Of a stretch of DNA of 64,000 nucleotides, positions 54,823 through 64,000 are shown one piece after another; position 1 is the first letter of the stretch, and every line of letters begins with the position of its first letter. The DNA lies in assembly GCA_963920525.1 (NCBI GenBank), contig OY986435.1:269116074-269180073 (forward strand), given 5' to 3'. Position numbers and translations under genes: made by a program. This DNA is from Dichetophora obliterata (taxonomy: Eukaryota; Arthropoda; Insecta; Diptera; Sciomyzidae). The notes under the pieces are model-generated. The model ran no database searches. It worked only from the letters and a program-made list of their open reading frames with translations, and had not been told where the DNA came from.

Positions 54823-55778
54823 CTTGCTCTTCCTTAATAAAGTCATTTTTTGTGAAGTTTCATGGTAATGGTTATATTTTCCAGCAAATAAAATGTGGAA
54901 ATAATCCTAGAATTCTAACGGACAATGAAAAAATCAAAACTGATATAATAAATTTCCTTGACACACATGGCTATGAATTCAACACATACAACAACAAATC
55001 ACAAAAGAAAAAATCTTTTATTTTGCGTGGTTTTTGCTGCAACTCAGACGCTGAAAATATTAATGCAATTGAAATCGCTTTGTCTTCTGCTGGCGTTTCT
55101 GATTTCATTGTTACACGATTTTTAACTGGCTTTCAACGGTACAATCACAATCAAACGCACAATATTTTATTTCCAATTGTTGTTGATAGCTCAATTACAG
55201 ATGAAACGTTAACTAATATTAGAACTATTGGTTATTTTGGAGTCCAAGTTGAAAAAATGCGTGCCAGTAAGGTTGTTCAATGCCACAACTGCCAAAGATT
55301 CAATCACACAGCAAGCCAATGCCATTTTAAGTACAGATGTGTTCAATGTATTGATGATCACTATGCACAGCAGTGTTCGCGTAAGTCAAACGTCAACTTT
55401 CCATTGGGATGTATCAATTGCCATGGAGCAAATTATGACTATGCTGGTCATACTTCTAACGATTTGAGAAATTGTGCTTTTTTTAAAAATAAAATTGCTC
55501 CAATCATCGAAAAAACTACAAACACAAATTCAAGACAGAATGTTGTAAGCAGCGTTTTTACTATTTTTAAGCCTAAAGTCAGTTCAGTAAGTTCTAACTA
55601 CAATAAAAGTTATGCTTCTGTGGTTCGTAATTCTAGTCCTTCTACAAATGTTGATTCTGCGCAATTGTTCGCAATGTTTTCTCAAATGCTGATCCACTTT
55701 CGAAAATATTTCAAATTTTTAAAAATATTCAAAAATGATTTTAAAGATAATATCCCTCAATGTCAATTCTTTGGTTAG
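54823..55778 (+). pseudogene. Jockey-like LINE ORF1, part 2 (zinc knuckles)
   Basis: Continues ORF1 with FHGNGYIFQQIKCGNNPRIL, KKSFILRGFC and the PRE_C2HC-type domain, then zinc knuckles CHNCQRFNHTASQC and CVQCIDDHYAQQC and a third Cys/His cluster (CINCHGANYDYAGHT). Such proteins bind LINE RNA. The frame stays open to a stop at 55778, overlapping the start of ORF2 by 44 bases, a usual Jockey arrangement. Confidence 0.87.
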
Positions 55779-57940
55779 GTACGAAAGGAGATTTCTACTC
55801 AAAAATTTCCTGTCAACTTTTTCGGCTGATGTGTATTTAATACAAGAAACCAAATTTAATGAAAACTATTTTTTTCAATACGATGGTTACAATTTTTTCA
55901 AGTCGGATAATAGAATCGGTTCCGGTGGTGTTGCGATACTTATCAGAAACCAGTTTAAAATCAGAAATTACAAAAATTTAACAATGGTGGTATAGAAATG
56001 ACTTCAGTTGATGTTTTGATCGCAAACGATTGGATTACTATTGCATCTGTATATGTTCATCCTTCGCACGTTGAACTAAATACATTTTTACTAATTTTTC
56101 AACATAACAATCACTTTATTTTTGGCGGTGATTTTAACGCAAGACATTCTTCCTATGGTGACATATCTAACAATTTACTTGGACAGCACTTAAAAAATAT
56201 TCAAGACATAACGAATGTTCTCATATCATCACCAATCACTCCTACTTGTTTTCACTCTCCTTCCGGATCCTACATTGACAAATTTATTTTCAATAGCGAA
56301 TTTCCATTGGCTTTCTTCAATATTAGAAATCTTCCATCTTTTTCTGATCATAATGCTATAGAAATTTCAATAACTGGCGATTTCGCGTTAAATCTCACTT
56401 CTAATAATTTTTTTATTAAAAAATATAATTATACTAATCCAAATCGTTTCAATAAATTCATCGAAACCCAAATCAATCAAATTAATATACCAACTAATGC
56501 CAATTTAACCCCAATGGAACTAGAACGCATTTCTGACAGATTTGGAAATATTCTGAATGAAGCTATTGATAAGTTTGTACCTACCAGAGTCATAAGAGCT
56601 AATGGTATTATTTTATCGTATTCTACTATTAAGATATTAAAACATCATCATTCATTGCAACGAAAATTAAATAGGAGCTTTAAAAGGGGTACCAATTCGT
56701 ACTCAATTGCAAATATTCTTTCATCATCATTTTCCTTCATATTAAAAAGCTAGATATATTTCAAAACCAGTTTGGTTTCTCTCCTGAAATTTCAACTGAA
56801 CATGCACTTGGAAAACTTCAAATAAATCTTGATCGCGGTTTGAATATAGGGGAAGTTACATCTTTTGTTTCTTTAGATCTTAAAGCAGCATTTGATACAG
56901 TTTGGCATGATGGTTTAGTCTTTAAGCTTGGTAAGCTCGGTTTTCCTATTTTTTTGATCAAAACCATGAAAAGTTTTCTAACACATCGCTCTTTCGCGGT
57001 GAAACTTGGCAATCATTACTCCAATTTCGCTGATATGTCTTCAGGAACTCCTCAGGGTTCAGTTTGTTCACCTATTTTGTTTAATTTATATCTTTACGAT
57101 TTGCCTACTGATGAGCACGTTCAAACTACTCAGTATGCTGATGACACTTCAATTTTCTTTACTCATAAAGACTCTGCTACAGCACAAAATAAAATCAATG
57201 CTCACATAGCGAAATTAGTTTTGTTCTTCGATAAATGGAAATTAATATTAAATGAAAAGAAAACAGAAATGATTCATTTCGTAGGTTCGACTAGAGACAC
57301 TAGTAGAAAACTGAGAAAAAATTGTAAAGACATGCAAATATCAATAAACGGTCACTATATATTACCTAAAATTAATATAAAATTTCTTGGATTATATATG
57401 CACAGAAACAATAAATTCATTAACCATGTGAAACACATTGTTATTAAAGCCAGGAAATCTAAATTCGCTCTAAATCGACTGCTCCGATCTCAGTTAATTC
57501 AACCGCACATTAAGGTAAATATCTACAAGGCATATATCAGGCCTGTACTGACTTTTGCTTCTAGTGTTTGGTGTAAAGTTCCAAATTTATCTTCACACCA
57601 AATGGAGATTCTTAGGCTGTTTGAACGAGGCATTCTTCGAAGTGCTGCAAATTTTTATAGAAAAACTGGTTTATTCAAATATGAAAACAATTGTTTACTC
57701 TATGAAACTGCGAAATGTCCAAGAATTGACAATTTTGTTGTAAATAATAAAATAAAATTTTTGAAAAATGCTCAAATAATATTAATAATGCCAAGTTTAA
57801 TTCATTACTCGCTTATGACTATTTTGGAAAATATTCTTGCCTTTCTGAAATATACACTTTTTACGGACCACAAACTACTTTTATATCACAAAGCTTATTC
57901 TAACGACAATAATATAGTTTATAATACTAGACAACATTAA
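55735..57940 (+). pseudogene. Jockey-like LINE ORF2, frameshifted and internally deleted
   Basis: Endonuclease: ISLNVNSL, VYLIQETKFNE and GSGGVAILIR (55735-55995), then a frameshift. The second piece (55998-56753) has FIFGGDFNARHSSYG, SYIDKFIFN and FSDHNAIEI. The RT resumes after 56755 with QNQFGFSPEISTEHALGKL, VSLDLKAAFDTVWHDG, SSGTPQGSVCSPILFNLYL and YADDTSIF, ending at 57940. The N-terminal RT blocks between the endonuclease and QFGF are missing, probably 150 or more codons, so an internal deletion lies near 56750. It cannot make an active enzyme. Confidence 0.88.
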
Positions 57941-58170
57941 TTGTGTAAATAATAAATTATTCTCCTTTCGTTGTTCTTTAGTTTAATTTTAACTATCAGT
58001 TTAGGTTTTTGTTATTTTTCCTCACTACATCTGTTCTATTATAGCCAATATGTTTTACAATATCTTTTAGTTAAAGTTTTTTGAAAAAAGCGCCCTCTGT
58101 GCTTACAAAACAATATGTAAATCAGTGTAGCATTTTATCATTTTGTTCAATAAATGGTTAAGAATTAAAA

Positions 58171-59528
58171 AAATTGGGTAAAAGTTTTTCTGTTCTTAAA
58201 ATTTTATTTATTTGAGAGACATGAGATCTCTTTCTCATCCGAAAGACGAAACTAAAAAAATTCTTAAAACATAATTCCGTAATATATTGGGCGAGAACCG
58301 TTTGAACGGATGTGCATCCCTTAGCATTACACAGGGATTGCACAGTAACAGAGCAGGACGTGTTGGTAAATTTCACAAAAAAAAATTTGAGAGAAATTTT
58401 TCACTATCACTATCACTCATGTATAGTGAGGCTTTTATTTTTCAATTCAGCAGTCAAAAATAATAGAAGATAGATAAAAATTGTACACTATCAGTACATG
58501 TAAGCTGAAACTGCAAATTTAGTGCACTACGCCCAACTCTGTTTAAAATAGACCAAGGTTAATTTTTAGAGGTACCTTAATAAACATACTTACATAATAA
58601 TACATAAAAAACTTAACTTAAAAATTAAGTGAAATAAGTGCTTGTATATTTTAGTTTTTTAATATTGAATAAAAAAAATGTTCATCAAAATCGCCGCCCC
58701 CCTGGGTGAATCCTGACTACGACCCTGATAAAATATATTAAAGAAAATCAAATAAGCATAAAATTTAGGTCTTTTTATAATTAAAAAACGAAAATTAATA
58801 AAGTGAAAAACACAAACAACGTTTACTACAAATGTGCTATTTTCTTTCGTTACCTTAATATAGAAAGGCCACATCATTTTTTAAATTAAATTCTTTGCAG
58901 ATGGCCCTAGGTCAACCACCTATCCACCCGAAATCTGACTCAATCTAGCCGAAAAATAGATTTTTAAAAATGTTAGGTAGTGCTTTTCTATATTAAGGTA
59001 GCGAAAGAAATTGATGGGGAAATCTTTAAGTCAAGCACTTCTTCACTTTCAGTCAAATTTTTGACATTTTTTTTTTTATATATTACTTCTGATATCAATA
59101 TTGCGGCATTTTTTCACTAGATTTTAAAAAAGCGTTGTTTTCATTAAAGAAGAAATTGTTGCAATATGCAGTCTCTTTCTGCATTTGGTTTTTATTGAAT
59201 TTCGAATAGAAAATATTCTTTTAACTTTTGCTGACGAATGAAAAGTTGAAAGAATTCATTGAGCAATTTTATGTATTTGGAAAAAATGTACTCCTTAAAT
59301 TCAATTTAAATAGTTTTTACAGAGAGACAAAATTCAGAAGTAAATAATTTTTAAATTCTTTTAATTTTTGTTTTGCTCACTTAAAGCTCTACATACTGTA
59401 TTTAGCAAACATTTTTTGAAGAAATAAAATGTACCAAAAACGCTTTAGTAGTAGGAAAGTAGGAAAAATGTATAATTGTACTAAAAAAGGTACAATTGTA
59501 CCGAAAATATCAACCCTGTAGATATATA
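58171..59528. other. AT-rich DNA with a solo hAT-like end and a foldback repeat
   Basis: GACTACGACCCTG (58715-58727) is a right-hand end of the CAGGG(C/T)CGTAGTC hAT type. 58841-58867 and 58983-59010 are inverted copies of a 27-28-bp block beginning TTTCTTTCG(T/C)TACCTTAA. No gene seen. Confidence 0.6.
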
Positions 59529-61787
59529 GGGTGTCCCAAAATGTATTTTTTTGCTCAAGCTTTTTTTGAAAGCTTATGAGGTAATGTATTTTTCAGATTT
59601 TTTTCAGATTTTTAATTTGCGTAATTTTTTAAAAATGCTTTATAACTTTTAAAAATTCCATGAAAATTAAACAATGGGATGACGCAGTTTGAAATATGGT
59701 AAAAAGCAATTTAAAAAAATATTTTTGATATTGCTCTTTTTCGTTGCTCTTTTCTATAAAGCTATTTTCGTTGCCTGAGAACTTTTTGAATTTTAAAAAG
59801 GCATTGTATTTTATTCAGCAAAATATTGTGAAAACTTTTAAACATCGATAAGTTAACATCAATATGAACTAGTTCAAAAAATTATTTGGGACCTTCATTT
59901 TACAGTAGATTTGGCTTCGTTAAAAAAATGGGTAAAATTATTGATGGCCTTAGCTCCGCCCAGACACCGAAAAAACAGCAGGATCTTTAAAGATTTTTCA
60001 AGTTAGCAGCAGAGGACTTTAAATTTAACTGGAATACAAGTCAAGAGGCCCGTAACATTGCACGGGCTATAATAAAATTGCACGCAAAGTGGAAACATTT
60101 ACAAAAAAACATAATTTATTTGGCATCTGACATCACATGTTAGAACTTGTAGCCGGGTCTGGTCATTCAAGGCACTTTACATTGAAGAACAAAGTACTTC
60201 GCCACACGGCAAAATTTTCGGTACCTTGCAGCAAAGGTGGGAGTTTATTGATAAAAATAATTTTTCGGACTGCATTAATCACAAAATAGTTGCAAAAATT
60301 ATACCAAAACTTATATGTGAAGATTTAATTAGGTTTATAAAAGACCAACTGGACAATATGCAACCAAGAGATGATTATAAAAAGCTTCTTCAACTAATCC
60401 TTATTTTTTGGGCGATCATTTAGGAACAAGTTTATCAATCAAAGCTCCAGGAGCCATTAGTAAAGCTCGCTGGATGATTAAAATAATATACTTGTTAAAA
60501 ATATGAATTTTACAAAACCAACTGCGATCATTCATAGTCAATTCGAAGATTGATGCCTTACTCGAGTTTAGTTCATTTATTTTAAGAGTATACATAAAAA
60601 TTGGTACCTCTGTCAGTGCCCTCGATACGCTCCACTGAATGACCTCAATTTAATTAAGCAATTAGCTAGCTACAAGCGCTTTAATGAGCCAGTTGCAAAC
60701 ACCACGGTTAAAAACTTTTTTGGGGCACCAGTGGTACCTATCCGGGAAATTAGCTGCCTTAGCCTTTTTTGATGAACGCATAAAAACCAAAACTTTGCGT
60801 TTAATGGTAAAAAATATTAATACGCTAAATAATGAAAACGAGCTTGTACAAGCCAATTTAACACAAAACATGCGAAAAAGTAAGCAAATCCAAGATTTTT
60901 TTCTAAAGCCAGTCTTTCTGTTTTTGAAGCCTGCAATATTTCTATTGATTTTTACAAACCGACCCAGGAAGCAAACCACACTATTCAACAATTGCAATAG
61001 TAAATGATGTCGCAGAACGTGGTGTGGCCTTGGCAAGCCGTTACATCAGTCTAACAACTTTTGAAACAGGCTTTAAAATTTTTTTACAATTTATAGAGCT
61101 ACATCGTAAAGAAAATAAATAATTTTTTAGTAGATTCCAAAAGTAAAGATTCTTCTTTTTTTTTCTTTTTGATTTTTTTTTTTTGTGGATTCGGTGGTAA
61201 CCTGCGAAAAAATACATCCACCTCGCATGCTCTCTCCCAGCAGTTTTAAATGGCAGGTTACACGTTGCATATTTTAGCAATTTCGTACAAGGCTTTTAAA
61301 GCTTTGACCACAGATAATATAATATACTATATAATCTTTGCTTTGACTTTAAAACGGCTGGAATAAATAAAAAAATAGGCTTTTAAATAGCTAAGAATTT
61401 TTAAATTATTCCAACTGCATCACTATATTTTTTTCATTTTGATGGAATTTTAAAAAGTTATGAAGCGCTTTTTAAAAAATGTACGATAATTTCGCGAATA
61501 AAGAAATATATGACACCCGAATGACGAAAAAATTGGACAAAACTTGTGATTTAAGTACATTAAAGTGAAGTTTGAGCAATTGTCTTTTGAAATGGCGACT
61601 CAAAGACTTAGAAAATGTTTGCTTTGAATTCGAAAAATCTCCGAAAAACCGGTTTTTATAGCAAAAAACTGATTAGCGCCACCTCTAAGCCTCTTCCAAA
61701 AAATCTCAAAAATATTTGACCTCAGAAGTCTTCAAACAAAGGTTGATCGTTTATGAAATTCGAAAAAAATATTCTTTTGAGACACCC
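59529..61787 (+). mobile_element. TIR element with GGGTGTCCCAAAA ends
   Basis: Ends GGGTGTCCCAAAATGTATTT (59529) and AATATTCTTTTGAGACACCC (61787), imperfect inverted repeats, with TA on both sides (59527-59528 and 61788-61789). About 2.26 kb, carrying a decayed gene in plus orientation. The superfamily is not clear to me from the ends. Confidence 0.65.
59900..61125 (+). pseudogene. Transposase-like gene, heavily decayed
   Basis: Pieces in several frames, in order: RFIKDQLDNMQPRDDYKKLL (60330-60395), SIKAPGAISKARWMIKIIYL (about 60438-60497), an LSGKLAALAFFDERI block (about 60735-60785), and VNDVAERGVALASRYISL (about 61003-61060), ending HRKENK and a stop. I recognise the GA.S.ARWM ... LAFFD ... 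VND.AERGV order from multicopy arthropod proteins associated with DNA transposons, but I cannot name the family. Many stops and frameshifts. Confidence 0.55.
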
Positions 61788-62404
61788 TAATATGTATGGC
61801 CACTATCTTCTTATATACAAAGCAACCTTAACAAAAGTTCACTTTTTATTACAATAATACTAGTAAGATAAGAAACAACATATTGAACACTAGGTGACGA
61901 ATGGAAAAAATAAATGTTTATTTTTCAGTAGCCACTGTAACTAAATTCTATGGTTAAGTGTTTTCTAATTGATTTTTAAAAGTCTATTTTCAAAAAGATG
62001 CTAGTACACTTTTTTAACACACCTCAAGAACAATTTGTCTTTTTTTTCTGAGCGAATTATATTTAAAATAGTTACGAAAACAAATTTTTTTAGCAACATT
62101 TTTTAAAATAAATTTTATTAAAATTTTAAAACGACAAAAATGTTTAGTTTGTCTGCTTGATAGTAAAAAAAGAGATAATTTCCAAATTAAACAAAATATT
62201 TTTTAAGAAAATCGATAGATACATTTTGATTCGGCCGGCAATTCACTGAAAGAACTCCTTTTCGACAAAAAGGACCAATTTTTATTTGTATAATTTTTTT
62301 AACATTTTTATAACGGGCTCGCAAAAGAAGGCGTGGCAATTATGAAAAGTATTCACCAGCAACACCTCCAAAGTATATTTTGTCATTTCCGTCGTTACGT
62401 TGTA
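61788..62404. other. AT-rich DNA, no gene seen
   Basis: No supported feature beyond homopolymer runs. Confidence 0.5.
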
Positions 62405-63665
62405 AAGGGTGTTTTTTATAGAGTGATACAACTTTGAGTTGGCATCACTGCTTTATTTGACCACCCATTTAACAGCTGATAGTTGCTTTTTGTTAAGTTT
62501 GCTTTGACATTTAAGTATGGATCGACTTACACCAGAGCAACGCGTGCAAATTGTGGAAATTTTTAATCAAAATAATGGTTCTGTTCGTCAAACTTATCGT
62601 GCACTTCGTCCATTTTATGGCGTACATAATCGACCTTCAGAGCTGCTAATTCGAAGAACAATATATCGTTTTCGGACCACATTTACTGTTACTGATAATG
62701 TGCACCCTGTGAGACGCCGATCAGTGCGCACTGAAGAATCTGTAGCCGCTGTACAGGAATTCGTCGCCGTTCTCAGCAACTGGGGTTGTGTCCTTCCACT
62801 TTATGGAAGATTTTACGAAAAGATCTTGGCTTAAAACCTTTCAAGATTCAACTTGTGCAGGAATTAAAGCCAAACGACCATCGTATGCGCCGCCAATTCG
62901 GCGAATGAGCTGAAGCACAAATTGATATTGATTTTGAATTTCCATGGAAAATTTTATTTTCCGATGAAGCCCATTTTTGGTTGAATGGGTACGTAAATAA
63001 ACAGAATTGTCGTATTTAGAGTGAAGAGAATCCACAAGCTTTTGTCGAAACACCATTACATTCACAGAAAATTACTGTTTGGTGCGATTTATGGGCTGGC
63101 GGAGTCATTGGCCCATATGTCTTTAAAAACGATGATGGTCAGAATGTTACTGTCAATGGTGAACGGTATAGGAACATGATCCGAAGATTTTTCGTACTTC
63201 AATTAGCTGGCATTAATCTTGCTGATATGTGGTTCCACCAGGACGGAGCCGCATGCCACACAGCGGGCGCTACAATTGATTTACTCAAGGAAACTTTTGA
63301 CGAAAAAATAATTTCACGAAATGGCCCAATTAATTGGCCCCCTAGATCGTGGGATTTAACCCCATCGGATTATTTTCTTTGGGGTTATGTAAAGTCACTT
63401 CTCTACGTCGATAAACCACAAACAATTGAACACCTGGAAATCAACATTCGAAGAGTTATCGTCGAGATACGGCCGCAAATGCTGCGAAAAGTTTGTTAAA
63501 AATTGGTGTTCCAGATTGAGCCTTGTACGCACCAGCCGTGGCGGCCACATGGCCGAAATCATATTTAAAAATTAATGTCATAAAATGTGCTATCCAATAA
63601 AGCCCGTTTCATTGATATGTTTTATTATTATTTAAACTTGTATCACTCTATAAAAAAACACCCTT
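62405..63665 (+). mobile_element. mariner-type element with TIRs and TA duplication
   Basis: Ends AAGGGTGTTTTTTATAGAGT (62405) and the complement ending AACACCCTT (63665). The inverted repeats are about 27 bp and nearly identical; TA flanks at 62403-62404 and 63666-63667. 1.26 kb, with one transposase gene filling it. Structurally complete; the gene has frameshifts and stops. Confidence 0.93.
62517..63520 (+). pseudogene. mariner-type transposase, frameshifted
   Basis: ATG at 62517: MDRLTPEQRVQIVEIFNQNN with helix-turn-helix domains (PSELLIRRTIYRFRTTFTV). Frameshifts near 62790 and 62830 and a stop near 62908 precede ILFSDEAHFWLNGYVNKQNC (first catalytic Asp) and another stop near 63019. The last frame has LADMWFHQDGAACHTAGATI (second Asp) and NWPPRSWDLTPSDYFLWGYV (third acidic residue), then LYVDKPQTIEHLE. 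Same group as the element at 41186, with which it shares blocks such as NGYVNKQNC/AGYVNKQNC. Confidence 0.9.
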
Positions 63666-63667
63666 TA

Positions 63668-64000
63668 GATCCTTGAGTGTAGAAGAAACATTATGTCTCT
63701 TCTTTTTATACACGATATAATTTCTGGTTTGGTGGACAGTCCAACACTGCTGGAGTTGATAAACCTTAATGCTCCTACTAGGACACTCAGAAATTATGAT
63801 CCTTTTTATTTGGATTTGGTTCGCACTTTTAGATTTTTCACAACTTAGATTTTTCGATATCAAAGAATCAAATGAAATCTCTGTTAAATTATATTTTGTA
63901 ATTATATGTATATATTTTTGTCACTAAATTTTGCCTAGCCTGTAAGAATTAATGTTCATAGACTGAAGAATTGAATTAAATAAATAAATAAAAAAATTTT
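63668..64000 (+). pseudogene. LINE 3' end fragment
   Basis: One frame reads RRNIMSLLFIHDIISGLVDS and LLELINLNAPTRTLRN, the C-terminal region of a CR1/Jockey-group ORF2, then a stop. A TAAATAAATAAATAAAA tail ends at about 63996. It is 5'-truncated by, or next to, the mariner insertion. Confidence 0.65.

Overview
The window is AT-rich insect DNA, most likely from a fly. It holds one clear, intact host gene and otherwise mostly transposable elements (TEs), many inserted inside one another. The fly assignment is an inference: the host gene has the exon layout and motifs of the insect SV2/SVOP-like transporters, start contexts look dipteran, and the TE mix (Jockey- and CR1-type LINEs, hAT, Tc1/mariner, Ty3/gypsy, many MITEs) is typical of brachyceran flies. 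I see no rRNA genes, CRISPR arrays or bacterial features. || Layout. 1-2.8 kb: anonymous DNA and a broken Tc1 transposase. 2.9-5.1 kb (minus): a complete ten-exon SV2-like major facilitator transporter of 519 aa; all ten exons join in frame with GT..AG introns. 5.4-10.7 kb: three hAT elements nested in each other, each with an exact 8-bp target duplication; the innermost carries a decayed BED-finger transposase gene with introns. 11.07-24.71 kb: a decayed Ty3/gypsy element whose 5' LTR holds a MITE, whose RT region is split by a full-length CR1-like LINE, and whose integrase is split by another hAT, which in turn holds a second LINE and foldback elements. 24.8-27.8 kb: a MITE, then a recent 5'-truncated LINE bounded by two identical 519-bp direct repeats. 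28.3 kb: a possible first exon of a host gene. 29-33 kb: MITEs, foldback elements, a degenerate array with a period of about 140 bp, and a tRNA-like SINE head. 33.5-36.2 kb: a second copy of the hAT-like element from 5.4 kb and a LINE fragment. 37.7-39.9 kb: a long-TIR element starting CACTG that carries a fragment of a conserved arthropod protein. 39.9-42.5 kb: Tc1 and mariner elements. 44-51 kb: a LINE fragment, a hAT remnant, MITEs and a long inverted repeat. 50.9-58.2 kb: a Jockey-like LINE whose ORF1 is split by a 3.37-kb element that contains a (TTA)n array of about 1.85 kb. 59.5-61.8 kb: a GGGTGTCC-TIR element with a decayed transposase-like gene. 62.4-63.7 kb: a complete but mutated mariner, followed by a LINE 3' end. 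|| How the parts relate. Apart from the transporter and perhaps the exon at 28.3 kb, the coding sequence belongs to TEs. The nesting gives a relative order of insertion, and several boundaries are fixed by target duplications or by host reading frames that rejoin when an insert is removed. The best candidates for something undescribed are the CCCAGCGG element with a 2-bp TT target duplication (51.45-54.82 kb) and its possible MITE relative (11.09-11.44 kb), the CACTG long-TIR element, and the 519-bp duplication around a LINE.
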